The notes below the pieces were generated by a model, which had not been told where the DNA came from, ran no database searches, and saw only the letters and a list, made by a program, of their open reading frames with translations. A DNA stretch of 64,000 bases from Skermania piniformis (GTDB taxonomy: Bacteria > Actinomycetota > Actinomycetes > Mycobacteriales > Mycobacteriaceae). The stretch spans positions 2,418,001 to 2,482,000 of the forward strand of contig NZ_CP079105.1 of assembly GCF_019285775.1 (NCBI RefSeq). Reading direction: 5' to 3'. This document shows positions 56,480 to 64,000 of this stretch, one piece after another. The position numbers and the translations under genes are program-made. Positions within the stretch are counted from its first letter, which is position 1, and every line of letters begins with the position of its first letter.

Positions 56480-57157
56480 TCACTGACCATCCGGCGGAAC
56501 CGCGGGGTGCGAATCAAGAGTAGTGGGCGGTGTGGGGTCATGATCGGTCGGGTCGGTCCCCGCATCGAGCGCGTCCCAGAGCACCCGTTCCGGTGGTGCC
56601 GACTCGCCGGCGCGGCGTACCGCATCGTCTCGGCGTGGTCCCGGCGCGGCGTACCGGGCCGACAAGCCGCCGGCCGCAGCCGGCCGACGGAGCAGAGCGA
56701 GTCCGGCAAGCACCATGCAACCGGCGGCCAGACAGGTGACCACCGCGGGCCAGGTGTGGGTGGTGGCCGCGGTGACCTGTGCGCGGGCCGGCAGTTCGGC
56801 GAGCCGTCCGGCGCGATCGGCAACGGCCGCGGTCCCGGCCAACAGCGCAACCGCCGGAACCGCCACGGCGAGACCGGCGAGCGTCAGCACTACCCCGAAA
56901 ACCCGAACGAGTGCGCCGCGGATCGCGAAGAGCGCCGCAATCGCCGCCAGCAACACCAGAGCTGCCGGCGTCAGCAGGCCGAACCAGGTTTCCCCGGAGA
57001 GCCGGTGAGCCTGCGGTGCGCCGAGTCCGTCCGCGCTGGTCAGATCCACCCAGGTGGCGCGGGACGCAACCCACAGGCCGGCGGCCGCGAGGGCCATGAG
57101 ACCGATCGCGAACAGCGGCTGCGCCCGTCGCGGGCGAACCTCGGTGTCGCCGGTCAC
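56480..57157 (-). CDS. Trp biosynthesis-associated membrane protein (TIGR02234 type)
   Basis: The 225-residue product has four membrane segments (beginning [23 protein letters not shown]) and a cytoplasmic Arg/Pro-rich C-terminus. Its place between trpE and trpC matches Rv1610 and the actinobacterial Trp-associated membrane protein family. The biochemical role is unknown. GTG at 57157 overlaps the trpE stop by four bases. Confidence 0.88.
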   Translation of the reverse strand: MTGDTEVRPRRAQPLFAIGLMALAAAGLWVASRATWVDLTSADGLGAPQAHRLSGETWFGLLTPAALVLLAAIAALFAIRGALVRVFGVVLTLAGLAVAVPAVALLAGTAAVADRAGRLAELPARAQVTAATTHTWPAVVTCLAAGCMVLAGLALLRRPAAAGGLSARYAAPGPRRDDAVRRAGESAPPERVLWDALDAGTDPTDHDPTPPTTLDSHPAVPPDGQ

Positions 57158-58722
57158 GCCGAGTCCCGGGCGAACGGCTGCCCGGCCTCGAACGGCTGCA
57201 GCGTGCGGGCCGCCGCGATGGCGGCGAGCACCACGAGCGCCTTGTTCAGGGTCTCGGTGTCTTCGTACTCGGGCACCGAGTCGGCGACCACGCCGGCGCC
57301 GGCCTGGACGTAGGCGGTACCCCGGCGGAGCAGGGCGGTCCGGATCGCGATCGCGGTATCGGCGTCGCCGGCGAAATCCAGATAGCCGATGATGCCGCCG
57401 TACAGTCCGCGTCGGGTCGGTTCCAGCTCGTCGATCAGCTCCATCGCCCGCACCTTCGGCGCACCGGACAGCGTGCCCGCCGGGAAACAGGCCTGCACCG
57501 CATCCAGGGCGACCCGGCCCGGCGCCAACCGGCCGGAGACGGTGGACACCAGGTGCATGACGTGGCTGTAGCGCTCCACCTCGCGATACTGATTCACCTT
57601 GACCGAGCCCGGCACGCACACCCGGCCCAGGTCGTTGCGGCCGAGATCGACCAGCATCAGATGCTCGGCATTCTCCTTCTCGTCCGCGAGCAGGTCCTTG
57701 GCCAGCAGGATGTCGTCCTCCTCGGTCACCCCGCGCCACCGGGTCCCGGCGATCGGGTGCGTGGTCGCGGTCCCGTCCACCACGCCGACCAGTGCCTCCG
57801 GGCTGGAACCGACGATCGAGAAGGCGGTCCCGCCGGCCTCGTCCGGCACATGCATCAGGTACATGTACGGGCTCGGATTGGTCGCGCGCAACATCCGATA
57901 GAGGTCGATCGGTTCCCCCGCGTAGTCCATCTCGAACCGTTGCGACAGCACGACCTGGAACGCTTCGCCGGCCTCGATCTCACCGACCAGACGCCGCACG
58001 TCCGCGTGGAACTCGGGGCTGCTGCGCTGCCTGCGATAGTCCGGCTCGGGCCGCTCGAACGTCGCCACCGTCGACGCCGCCGGGGCGGCCAACGCCGCGG
58101 TCATCCGGTCCAGCCGGGCCAGCGCATCGTCGTACGCCTCGTCGACCAAGGTGGGCGCACCGTCCCAGTTCACCGCATTGGCGATCAGGGTGATCGCCCC
58201 CTCGTGATGATCGAATGCGGCCAGATCGACAGCCAACAGCATCACCATCTCGGGCACGGCGAGGTCGTCCAGCGCGTGGTCGGGCAATCGCTCGATCCGG
58301 CGCGCCACGTCGTAGCCCCAGTAGCCGACCATCCCGCCCGTCAGCGGGGGCAGCCCGGGCAGGCGTTCGGTTGCCAACAGCCGCAAGGTGCGTCGCAACG
58401 CGTCCAACGGATCGCCGCCGGCGGGGACATCGGCCGGTGTCACCCCCAGCCAGGCTGCCTCCCCGTCGACCACGGTCAATGCCGCCGGGCTACCGGCGCC
58501 GACGAACGACCACCGCGACCACGAGCGGCCGTTCTCCGCCGACTCGAACAGGAAGGTGCCGGGCCGGTCCGCGGCCAACTTTCGGTAGGTGGACAGTGGC
58601 GTCTCCGAATCCGCAAGCACCTTCCGGGTCACCGGCACCACCCGATGGCTCGCGGCGAGCTGTCGGAACTGTTCCCGGGTGATGGTCGTATCGGCGGTCG
58701 GGGCGGGCATAGGCGTCATCAT
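57154..58722 (-). CDS. trpE: Anthranilate synthase component I
   Basis: TrpE converts chorismate to anthranilate with the glutaminase TrpG, which is not in this window. The 522-residue product has the tryptophan-binding region [26 protein letters not shown] (Ala where PabB has Lys), and the chorismate-binding C-terminus ([21 protein letters not shown]). Three in-frame ATGs begin the frame (58722, 58719, 58710); the first is used. Only 28 bases separate it from the divergent bcp gene, leaving no room for a trp leader peptide and attenuator. Confidence 0.96.
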   Translation of the reverse strand: MMTPMPAPTADTTITREQFRQLAASHRVVPVTRKVLADSETPLSTYRKLAADRPGTFLFESAENGRSWSRWSFVGAGSPAALTVVDGEAAWLGVTPADVPAGGDPLDALRRTLRLLATERLPGLPPLTGGMVGYWGYDVARRIERLPDHALDDLAVPEMVMLLAVDLAAFDHHEGAITLIANAVNWDGAPTLVDEAYDDALARLDRMTAALAAPAASTVATFERPEPDYRRQRSSPEFHADVRRLVGEIEAGEAFQVVLSQRFEMDYAGEPIDLYRMLRATNPSPYMYLMHVPDEAGGTAFSIVGSSPEALVGVVDGTATTHPIAGTRWRGVTEEDDILLAKDLLADEKENAEHLMLVDLGRNDLGRVCVPGSVKVNQYREVERYSHVMHLVSTVSGRLAPGRVALDAVQACFPAGTLSGAPKVRAMELIDELEPTRRGLYGGIIGYLDFAGDADTAIAIRTALLRRGTAYVQAGAGVVADSVPEYEDTETLNKALVVLAAIAAARTLQPFEAGQPFARDSA

Positions 58723-58738
58723 CGCAGAGCGGCCGACC

Positions 58739-58744
58739 TACACT
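58739..58744 (+). promoter_or_regulatory. -10 element TACACT of bcp, leaderless type
   Basis: TACACT ends six bases before the ATG at 58751, in the 28-base gap between trpE and bcp. Confidence 0.5.
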
Positions 58745-58750
58745 GACGAC

Positions 58751-59206
58751 ATGAAGGCAGGTCAGCAGGCGCCCCAGTTCACCCTCCCCGACCAGACCGG
58801 CACCGATCGGTCGTTGGACGAGTTGCTGGCCGCCGGACCGGTGGTGCTGTTCTTCTACCCGGGTGCGAACACGCCGACCTGCACCGCCGAGGCCTGCCAC
58901 TTCCGGGATCTGGCCGGCGAATTCGCCGCCGTCGGCGCCAGCCGGGTCGGGATCAGCACCGACGATGTCGAGACCCAGGCCGGATTTGCCGGCAAGCAAG
59001 GCTTCGACTACCCACTACTGTCCGATTCCGACGGAACGGTCGCGAGCGCGTTCGGCGTGAAGCGGGGATTGCTCGGCAAGCTTGCCCCGGTGAAGCGGCA
59101 AACCTTCGTGATCGACACCGACCGGACCGTGCTGGCGGTGATCACCGGCGAGCTACGCGCGAACACGCACGCCGACGACGCGCTGACGTTCTTGCGGAAT
59201 CGGTGA
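58751..59206 (+). CDS. bcp: Peroxiredoxin, bacterioferritin comigratory protein type
   Basis: The 151-residue thiol peroxidase has the peroxidatic Cys in NTPTCTAEACHFRDL, with a second Cys five residues on that can resolve it. It reduces peroxides with thioredoxin. The Pro-Thr-Cys in place of the more common Pro-Gly-Cys is a mild variation. Position next to trpE is shared with Rv1608c (bcpB). The start follows the -10 element. Confidence 0.93.
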   Translation: MKAGQQAPQFTLPDQTGTDRSLDELLAAGPVVLFFYPGANTPTCTAEACHFRDLAGEFAAVGASRVGISTDDVETQAGFAGKQGFDYPLLSDSDGTVASAFGVKRGLLGKLAPVKRQTFVIDTDRTVLAVITGELRANTHADDALTFLRNR

Positions 59207-59239
59207 TACCGGGCACCGTCGGACGTCGTCGCTGTGACA

Positions 59240-59245
59240 TAGGCT
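59240..59245 (+). promoter_or_regulatory. -10 element TAGGCT, leaderless type
   Basis: TAGGCT ends six bases before the ATG at 59252. Confidence 0.5.
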
Positions 59246-59251
59246 GGCACT

Positions 59252-59851
59252 ATGAGTTCGCAGGCTAGCCCGGCCACCGCACCCGACAAAAGCGTGCCGA
59301 AGTGGCTGATTCGAGTAATCGCCGTCGTTCTCGGCATCGTCGTGTTGGTGATCGCCTACTTCATCCTGGCGGCGTTCGTCCCGCGCTGGTGGGCGCAGCG
59401 GATCGGCAGTCTGGCCGATCAAAGCATCGCCCGGGGCATCACCTGGGGATTGTTCTTCGGATTCGTCTGTACGTTCGTGCCGCTACTGCTGCTGCTGTTC
59501 GGCGCGCTGCGAATGCGCCGGCGGGGCGGGAGGTACCTGGCGCCGATGGCCGCGATCCTGGCGCTGATCGTGGCGGCACCGAACCTGATGACGCTGACCA
59601 TCGTCTGGGGCACCGGGGGCGGGGCACATGCGGGCGAGCGCATCCTCGATGTCGACGGTCCCGGTTTCCGCGGCGCGACCCTGACCGGCGCCGTCGTCGC
59701 GCTGCTGGTGTTCCTGCTGACCGGCTACTTCGTCGCCCGCTACCGTAAGCGCGGCAAGGATCTCCGCCGCGCGCGCAACCGCGAAGGGATCGATTCCGCG
59801 GTGGACGCCATGGAGCGCAGCGAACGCAACGAACACAACAACAAGCGGTAG
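59252..59851 (+). CDS. Four-span membrane protein, function unknown
   Basis: The 199-residue product has four hydrophobic segments (about residues 20-44, 64-88, 96-118 and 142-164) and a basic, hydrophilic C-terminus (RYRKRGKDLRRARNREG) with a run of Asn near the end. I do not recognise a characterised family; actinobacterial relatives are called permease or membrane protein without evidence. It follows bcp but has its own promoter element. A strong hairpin follows. Confidence 0.75.
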   Translation: MSSQASPATAPDKSVPKWLIRVIAVVLGIVVLVIAYFILAAFVPRWWAQRIGSLADQSIARGITWGLFFGFVCTFVPLLLLLFGALRMRRRGGRYLAPMAAILALIVAAPNLMTLTIVWGTGGGAHAGERILDVDGPGFRGATLTGAVVALLVFLLTGYFVARYRKRGKDLRRARNREGIDSAVDAMERSERNEHNNKR

Positions 59852-59883
59852 CTCCCGGACCGGAACCGCTGCCCTGTGACGAC

Positions 59884-59918
59884 GATCTCCCGCGCACCGG
59901 CCGGGTGCACGGGAGATC
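59884..59918. terminator. Bidirectional terminator hairpin
   Basis: GATCTCCCGCGCACC (59884-59898) pairs with GGTGCACGGGAGATC (59904-59918) with a single G-T pair and a five-base loop. It lies between two convergent genes. Confidence 0.75.
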
Positions 59919-59936
59919 TCGGGTAACAGTTCGTGC

Positions 59937-60239
59937 TCAGCCGGGCAGCTTGGCCGCGAGCACGTCGACCTGCTCGATTGTCGGCGGCTCGGCCAGCAGC
60001 TCCGGCGCCTTGGCCATCAGCGCTGCTGCGATCTGGCCTTGCAGGTGAGCCGTCCGTCCTGCCTCATCGGGGAAGGCGTCGAAGATGCCGAACTCGACCG
60101 GACCGAGCCGCAGCGCGAACCAGGCCGTCGTGGCCGGCTCCTGCTCGGCCAGCGGTAGGCCGAGCTGGAGGAACTCGGCGAGGTCGCCCTCCCTACCCGG
60201 CTTGGCGACCAGACGAACCAGTAGACCCGTGCGGACCAT
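59937..60239 (-). CDS. Antibiotic biosynthesis monooxygenase (ABM) domain protein
   Basis: The 100-residue product is a single ABM-type ferredoxin-like fold: an N-terminal strand LLVRLVAKPG, a helix with LAEFLQLGL, then TAWFALRLGPVEFGIFDAFPDE and AHLQGQIA. Such proteins are often quinol monooxygenases, but the substrate is unknown. A weak AGGGG lies before the ATG. It stands alone. Confidence 0.85.
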   Translation of the reverse strand: MVRTGLLVRLVAKPGREGDLAEFLQLGLPLAEQEPATTAWFALRLGPVEFGIFDAFPDEAGRTAHLQGQIAAALMAKAPELLAEPPTIEQVDVLAAKLPG

Positions 60240-60377
60240 GACGTCACCCCTACTTCCTGCAGTAATTTGTGATCATCTCTGCGCCGCATCTCATTTCGAA
60301 GCGGACAAGCAGGTCCAGGCTACCACGACGCGCGCGTCGGACGATCTCGATCGACGCTCGTCGTCCGATCCGACCGC

Positions 60378-60572
60378 TCACCAACGCGTGCGGGGCACAT
60401 CGAACTCGGCGCACAGCGCCCGCCACACCGCGCGCGGGTCCACCCCGGCCGCCAACGCCTGAGCGCCGGTGCGACCCGCCAACGTCGGGACCACATGGTC
60501 ACGCAGCAACGCATCACCCCGCACGGCGCCGAACTCGCCATGCAACAACTCGTAGAATTCGGTCCGCCGCAC
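60378..60572 (-). CDS. DUF3046 protein (Rv2738c type)
   Basis: The 64-residue product begins with GTG and matches the small DUF3046 family: RTEFYELLHGEFG, LLRDHVVPTLAGRTGAQALAAG and PRAVWRALCAEFDVP. In mycobacteria the gene lies between recA/recX and a glycosyltransferase-like gene; here only the latter is near. Function unknown. The start is supported by TACCGT six bases upstream. Confidence 0.85.
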   Translation of the reverse strand: MRRTEFYELLHGEFGAVRGDALLRDHVVPTLAGRTGAQALAAGVDPRAVWRALCAEFDVPRTRW

Positions 60573-60578
60573 CGAATC

Positions 60579-60584
60579 ACGGTA
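60579..60584 (-). promoter_or_regulatory. -10 element TACCGT of DUF3046 gene, leaderless type
   Basis: On the minus strand TACCGT lies six bases before the GTG at 60572. Confidence 0.4.
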
Positions 60585-60623
60585 ACCGATCGTCGTCCGC
60601 GGCCGACCCGGCAGGATGGCGGC

Positions 60624-61280
60624 ATGCGATGGTTGCGGACCGCCACGGCGAACCCGTCTGCGTCACTCTTCGCGGTGCAGCTGCTCGGCATCGCGGTCTA
60701 CCCGGCGATGGACGACTCCCGGTTCGGCCGGGCAGCGTTCAACCTCTTCGGCGTGGTCGTCGTCCTGCTGGCGCTGTGGTCGGTGCAACACTCCCCCGGC
60801 CTGACCTGGGTCGCGGTGCTGCTCGCGCCACCGGCCGGGCTGCTGCTGCTGGTGCAGAGCGTGACCGACGAACCCCGACTGCTGCTCTGGTCGAGCCTGT
60901 TCGAGGCGACGCTCTACTTCTACGCCGCCGGCTGCATGATTTACTACATGCTCGCCGACCACGTGATCACCGCCGACGAGCTGTGGGCCATCGGCGCCAC
61001 GTTCACCCTGGTGGCCTGGGCTTTCGCGCACACCTACGTGGTGGTTCAGGGGCTGGTGCCCCACAGTTTCACCGCCGCCGTCGAACCGGACCAGCAACGT
61101 AGCTGGGTCGAGCTGCTGTTTCTGTCGGTCACGACGCTGACCTCCACCGGCTTGTCCGATATCGTGCCGATCACTCCCGCCGCGCGGGCCGTGGTGATGT
61201 TCGAGCAGATCGCCGGACTCGGCTACGTGGGAATGCTGGTCTCCCGCATGGTCGGACTGACTATCCGGGAACGCGGGTAG
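60624..61280 (+). CDS. Potassium-channel-like membrane protein (ion channel 2 family)
   Basis: The 218-residue product has six hydrophobic segments and a pore region near the C-terminus, SVTTLTSTGLSDIVPITP, followed by a final helix (FEQIAGLGYVGMLVSRMVGL). The layout is that of a two-pore-helix ion channel, but the selectivity filter reads TSTGLSD rather than TVGYGD. Similar filters occur in actinobacterial relatives, so it may still be a channel. ATG at 60624 has GCAGGA upstream. Its end overlaps the glycosyltransferase gene by 20 bases. Confidence 0.82.
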   Translation: MRWLRTATANPSASLFAVQLLGIAVYPAMDDSRFGRAAFNLFGVVVVLLALWSVQHSPGLTWVAVLLAPPAGLLLLVQSVTDEPRLLLWSSLFEATLYFYAAGCMIYYMLADHVITADELWAIGATFTLVAWAFAHTYVVVQGLVPHSFTAAVEPDQQRSWVELLFLSVTTLTSTGLSDIVPITPAARAVVMFEQIAGLGYVGMLVSRMVGLTIRERG

Positions 61281-62415
61281 CCGCGTGGCATACCGCCACC
61301 GGATCGGCGACCGTCGCCACCCCCCGGGCGGCCCGCTCGGCAGCGGCGGCGAAACTCGGCTCGGCAATCACCTGCAACACCGCAGCACGTAACCGATCCG
61401 GCTCCGGCGGGCGCACGAGCAACGCGCTGCCCTGACGCTGCGCGCGATTCGCGAGCTCCCACTGATCGCCGCCGCCGGGCACCGCGACCACCGGAGTTCC
61501 GGCCAGCAGCGCTTTGCTGAGCAGGCCGTGCCCGGCCCCACAGATCACCGCCGCGGCCTCGGGGAGCAGCTCGTCCTGCCGGCCCAATCCAGCGACCACC
61601 CCGGGTGGTAGTTCAGCCGGCGGGTCGATCATCGAGACGACCACTCGGACGTCGGTGCGGGCCAGACCGCGCAGCGCGGCATCCAGCATTCCGGCCGCGC
61701 CGGTGTGCGCGGTGGACGGCGCGATCATCACCAGCGGTCCGTCTCCCGGCGGCCGGGGCAGCCGGGCAGCGGTCGGCTCCCAATGCAACGGGCCGACGAC
61801 GTGTGCGGTGTCCGGCCAATCCGGCCGCGATACCTCCAGCGCCGGCAGGGTGGCGATCAGTTCGGCGGCCGGTCCGGGATCGACCGCCGGCAAACCGACG
61901 CCGACCCGGGCCGCCGAACGTTGCGCTCGGCCCCGCCGGATCGCCGGCTTGGTCAGCGCCCGCAACAGCCGGTCCCGGGCGTGGCCCCGGACGCCGCGCC
62001 CGACGGCCAGCCCGCTGCCGATCGGTGGTAGCCCGATCGACGGTGCGTAAAGCGGGTGCGGCGACAACTGCACCCAAGCCACCCCGAGCCGCTCGGCCGC
62101 GAGCCCGCCACCGGCGGTAAGCACATCCGAAACCACCAGGTCCGGCGCCACCGCGGCCAGATCCGGCAGCAATTCGGTACTGATATAGGCAGCGCGCTCG
62201 TGCAGCCGCCGACCGGCGTCGGCATCGTCGTCGAACGAGCGTGGCGCCAGCCCGCGCAACAGCCGCGCATCCAGGCCCGCGTCGGCAGCGGGCTGGAGCC
62301 AACGCCGACCGGTGAAGAGCACCGGGTCGTCGCCCGCCGCCCGAAGGCGGGTGCAGAGCGCGATCGCCGGAAAGGCGTGACCCGGATCGGGGCCGGCAAC
62401 CACGGCAACACGCAT
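61261..62415 (-). CDS. GT-B glycosyltransferase, UDP-glucuronosyltransferase-like (Rv2739c type)
   Basis: The 384-residue product starts MRVAVVAGPDPGHAFP and ends with the donor-binding region (ICGAGHGLLSKALLAGTPVVAVPGGGDQWELANR), as in MGT/UGT-type glycosyltransferases. The acceptor is unknown. Proximity to DUF3046 and pspA is shared with the Rv2738c-Rv2744c region. ATG at 62415 was chosen because TAGCCT lies seven bases upstream. Confidence 0.85.
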   Translation of the reverse strand: MRVAVVAGPDPGHAFPAIALCTRLRAAGDDPVLFTGRRWLQPAADAGLDARLLRGLAPRSFDDDADAGRRLHERAAYISTELLPDLAAVAPDLVVSDVLTAGGGLAAERLGVAWVQLSPHPLYAPSIGLPPIGSGLAVGRGVRGHARDRLLRALTKPAIRRGRAQRSAARVGVGLPAVDPGPAAELIATLPALEVSRPDWPDTAHVVGPLHWEPTAARLPRPPGDGPLVMIAPSTAHTGAAGMLDAALRGLARTDVRVVVSMIDPPAELPPGVVAGLGRQDELLPEAAAVICGAGHGLLSKALLAGTPVVAVPGGGDQWELANRAQRQGSALLVRPPEPDRLRAAVLQVIAEPSFAAAAERAARGVATVADPVAVCHAATRVPG

Positions 62416-62422
62416 TCCGGCG

Positions 62423-62428
62423 AGGCTA
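62423..62428 (-). promoter_or_regulatory. -10 element TAGCCT of glycosyltransferase gene, leaderless type
   Basis: On the minus strand TAGCCT lies seven bases before the ATG at 62415, in the 47-base gap after pspA. Confidence 0.45.
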
Positions 62429-62462
62429 CCGGGCACGTGCCGCCGGCCGGTCGAAAAACGCA

Positions 62463-63269
62463 CTACTGCTGGGCGGCCTGGCCTTTGTCCAGTTGCGGCG
62501 CGGCCGCCGGAGCCGCAGCGTCGGTCCCCCCCGCCGGCAGCTGCTCGCCCTTCATCGATGCCCGGATCTGTTCCAGGCGGCTGTGCCCGGCCATCTGAAT
62601 CGAGGCCTGCTGGACCTCCATCATCCGACCACTCACCGAGTTCTGGGCCAGCTCGGCCGCGCCCAGCGCGTCGGCGTAGCGGCGCTCGATCTTGTCCCGG
62701 ACCGCATCCAAGCTCGGTGTGCTGCCCGGCGCGGACAGCGTGCTGTCCATCGACCGCAACGACGCGCTGACCTGCTCCTGCATCTTCGCCTGCTCCAGCT
62801 GGCTGAGCAGTTTGGTCCGCTCGGCCACCTTCTGCTGCAGCATCATCGCGTTCTGCTCGACCGCCTTCTTGGCCTGGGTCGCCGCCTGCAACGCCTGATC
62901 ATGCAGCACCTTGAGGTCTTCGACCCCTTGTTCGGCGGTAACCAGCTGCGCGGCGAACGCCTCCGCCGCGTTGGTGTACTGGATTGCCTTCTCCGAGTCA
63001 CCGGCTGCAGCGGCCTGATCGGCGAGGGTGACCGCCTGGCGGGCGTTGGCATTGAGCTTCTCGACCTCGTCGAGCTGACGGCTCAACTTCATCTCCAGCT
63101 GACGCTGGTTGCCGATCACCGATGCGGCCTGCTGGGACAATGCCTGATGCTGACGCTGCGCATCCTCGATGGCCTGCTGGATCTGCACCTTCGGATCGGC
63201 ATGCTCGTCGATCTTCGAATCGAAGAGCGCCATGAGGTACTTCCATGCTCTGACGAACGGATTAGCCAT
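62463..63269 (-). CDS. pspA: PspA/IM30 family envelope-stress protein
   Basis: The 268-residue product begins with the amphipathic [27 protein letters not shown] and continues as a long coiled coil, typical of PspA/35-kDa antigen proteins that polymerise on damaged membranes. The last 25 residues are a Gly/Ala/Pro/Gln tail. It lies downstream of clgR, as in mycobacteria, but the membrane partner genes pspM and pspN that follow there are absent; the glycosyltransferase gene comes next. Confidence 0.93.
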   Translation of the reverse strand: MANPFVRAWKYLMALFDSKIDEHADPKVQIQQAIEDAQRQHQALSQQAASVIGNQRQLEMKLSRQLDEVEKLNANARQAVTLADQAAAAGDSEKAIQYTNAAEAFAAQLVTAEQGVEDLKVLHDQALQAATQAKKAVEQNAMMLQQKVAERTKLLSQLEQAKMQEQVSASLRSMDSTLSAPGSTPSLDAVRDKIERRYADALGAAELAQNSVSGRMMEVQQASIQMAGHSRLEQIRASMKGEQLPAGGTDAAAPAAAPQLDKGQAAQQ

Positions 63270-63407
63270 CGGTTTGGTCCCGCCTCCATCTCGTGCGACG
63301 CGTCACGCACGTCCCGGCGCACGACCTTCGTGCACCGCACCCGGTTCACTCCATGCCTTGCCCATTGCTGTGCCCTGGCCTACCCCGAATCTAACCCGTC
63401 CGGCGCG

Positions 63408-63429
63408 CCGCCACAGCGGAGCGTGGCGG
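63408..63429 (-). terminator. Hairpin between clgR and pspA
   Basis: CCGCCAC (63408-63414) and GTGGCGG (63423-63429) pair around an eight-base loop, ten bases after the clgR stop. It could partly terminate clgR transcripts or protect the pspA mRNA. Confidence 0.35.
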
Positions 63430-63438
63430 ACTGCTCGG

Positions 63439-63696
63439 TCAGGCCGCGCAGAGTTGTGGCGTATCGGCGGTCAACGACTCGCTGACCTCGGTCAGCATCG
63501 ACGCCAGAGGCAACTCGAGCGCACCACAGATGGCGGCCAACAGTTCACTGGAGGCTTCCTTGCGGCCCCGCTCCACCTCGGAGAGATAGCCCAGGCTGAC
63601 CCCGGCCGCGCCCGCGACCTCGCGTAGGGTCCGCCGTTGCGACATCCGTGACCGGCGCAGACTTTCACCGATCGCCTCGCGTAACAGCAGGGTCAT
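63439..63696 (-). CDS. clgR: ClgR, helix-turn-helix regulator of Clp proteases and psp genes
   Basis: The 85-residue product is a single XRE-type helix-turn-helix domain: [31 protein letters not shown] matches the ClgR core in two overlapping stretches ([35 protein letters not shown]). It is shorter than mycobacterial ClgR, ending soon after the domain in QLCAA, whose Ala-Ala end could be a Clp degron. ATG at 63696 has GAGGAGG upstream. In mycobacteria ClgR activates clp genes and this operon. Confidence 0.9.
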   Translation of the reverse strand: MTLLLREAIGESLRRSRMSQRRTLREVAGAAGVSLGYLSEVERGRKEASSELLAAICGALELPLASMLTEVSESLTADTPQLCAA

Positions 63697-63760
63697 TCGT
63701 GCCTCCTCGTCCGCGAACACGCCGTCCACGGTGTCGACCGCTCGATGTTCGACTGCCGAT

Positions 63761-64000
63761 TCAACGCATTCCCCCGGGCGGAAGGTTCCCGACCCGGTCG
63801 CGCAGCGCCGCGATCGCCGCGGTGACAGCGCCGAGCCGGATCGTCCACCGATCCCCGGACAACGCCAACTGCCGGACCTCGACTCCATCCGGCCCGGCCA
63901 CGCCGAGATACACCAAGCCGGGCGGACGGCCGTCCTGGGCCGCCGGACCGGCTACGCCGGTGAGCGCTACCCCCCAGTCGGCGCCGCAGGTGCGACGTGC
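63761..64000 (-). CDS. CinA C-terminal domain protein (nicotinamide-nucleotide amidase type), partial
   Basis: Only the last 79 codons are present; the 5' end lies outside the window. The visible part, [20 protein letters not shown] then [14 protein letters not shown], is the conserved end of the CinA C-terminal family, which deamidates NMN. It ends 64 bases before clgR, so the two may share a transcript. Confidence 0.85.
   Translation of the reverse strand, partial: ARRTCGADWGVALTGVAGPAAQDGRPPGLVYLGVAGPDGVEVRQLALSGDRWTIRLGAVTAAIAALRDRVGNLPPGGMR

Noticed and set aside
57154-58722. Second aminodeoxychorismate synthase
   Set aside because: The PIAGT motif, with Ala where PabB has Lys, and the trp operon context identify TrpE.

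Overview
The window looks like chromosomal DNA of a high-GC actinobacterium of the order Mycobacteriales, most like Nocardiaceae (Nocardia, Rhodococcus or Skermania type). This rests on strong GC bias at third codon positions, frequent GTG starts, an ANTAR regulator of PdtaR type, a BacA-like exporter/ATPase fusion of Rv1819c type, a Plc-type phospholipase C, ClgR-PspA, and above all gene order. I do not name a species. No phage, insertion sequence, integrase, CRISPR array, rRNA gene or replication origin was seen. Family assignments come from motif recognition and remembered family features; no database search was run.

Layout. The backbone follows, in reverse, the order of the Mycobacterium tuberculosis Rv1608c-Rv1638 segment: uvrA, a metallo-beta-lactamase-fold hydrolase, a universal stress protein, uvrB, a DUF402 protein, coaE, rpsA, polA, pdtaR, tesB, pyk, lgt, and trpA-trpB-trpC-membrane protein-trpE, then bcp. 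Accessory genes sit between these landmarks. Positions 4.9-13.6 kb carry a DUF1345 membrane protein, an exported alpha-galactosidase, a Na+/H+ antiporter, a DUF222/HNH protein, a zinc alcohol dehydrogenase and a HelD-like RNA polymerase motor. At 14.2-18.2 kb lies an unusual hydrolase-ABC ATPase fusion with its permease, followed by DoxX. At 22-24 kb is a phospholipase C. At 25.8-33.6 kb are a methyltransferase, fused aminodeoxychorismate synthase, an SPFH protein coupled to a tiny ribbon-helix-helix protein, an amino-acid ABC importer, thioredoxin and a stand-alone LeuA regulatory domain. At 36.5-44.7 kb are an AraC regulator with a divergent flavin monooxygenase and a complete five-gene branched-chain amino-acid importer. 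At 45.5-49.5 kb are tRNA-Leu(CAA), a degenerate tyrosine-phosphatase-like protein, the BacA-like transporter and an exported agmatine-deiminase-like protein. After bcp the synteny jumps to the Rv2738c-Rv2745c region: DUF3046, a glycosyltransferase, pspA, clgR, and the end of a cinA-type gene.

How genes work together. trpE, trpC, trpB and trpA, with a Trp-associated membrane protein, form a tightly coupled operon running into lgt; trpD is elsewhere, and no trpF is present. livK-H-M-G-F and the three-gene polar amino-acid importer are complete ABC systems. clgR-pspA is an envelope-stress module that lacks the pspM and pspN genes found downstream in mycobacteria. uvrA and uvrB are both present but unlinked.

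Two genome-style features recur. At about ten genes a TANNNT -10 hexamer lies only 6-8 nt before the start codon, predicting leaderless transcripts; this also helped choose starts for uvrB, polA, pyk and the glycosyltransferase. Five convergent gene pairs overlap by 11-20 bp at their 3' ends. The most interesting loci are the hydrolase-ABC fusion, the SPFH/RHH pair with a palindromic AT-rich operator, the phosphatase-like protein that has lost its catalytic Arg, the shortened CoaE, and the orphan LeuA regulatory domain. I did not find a clearly new multi-gene system.
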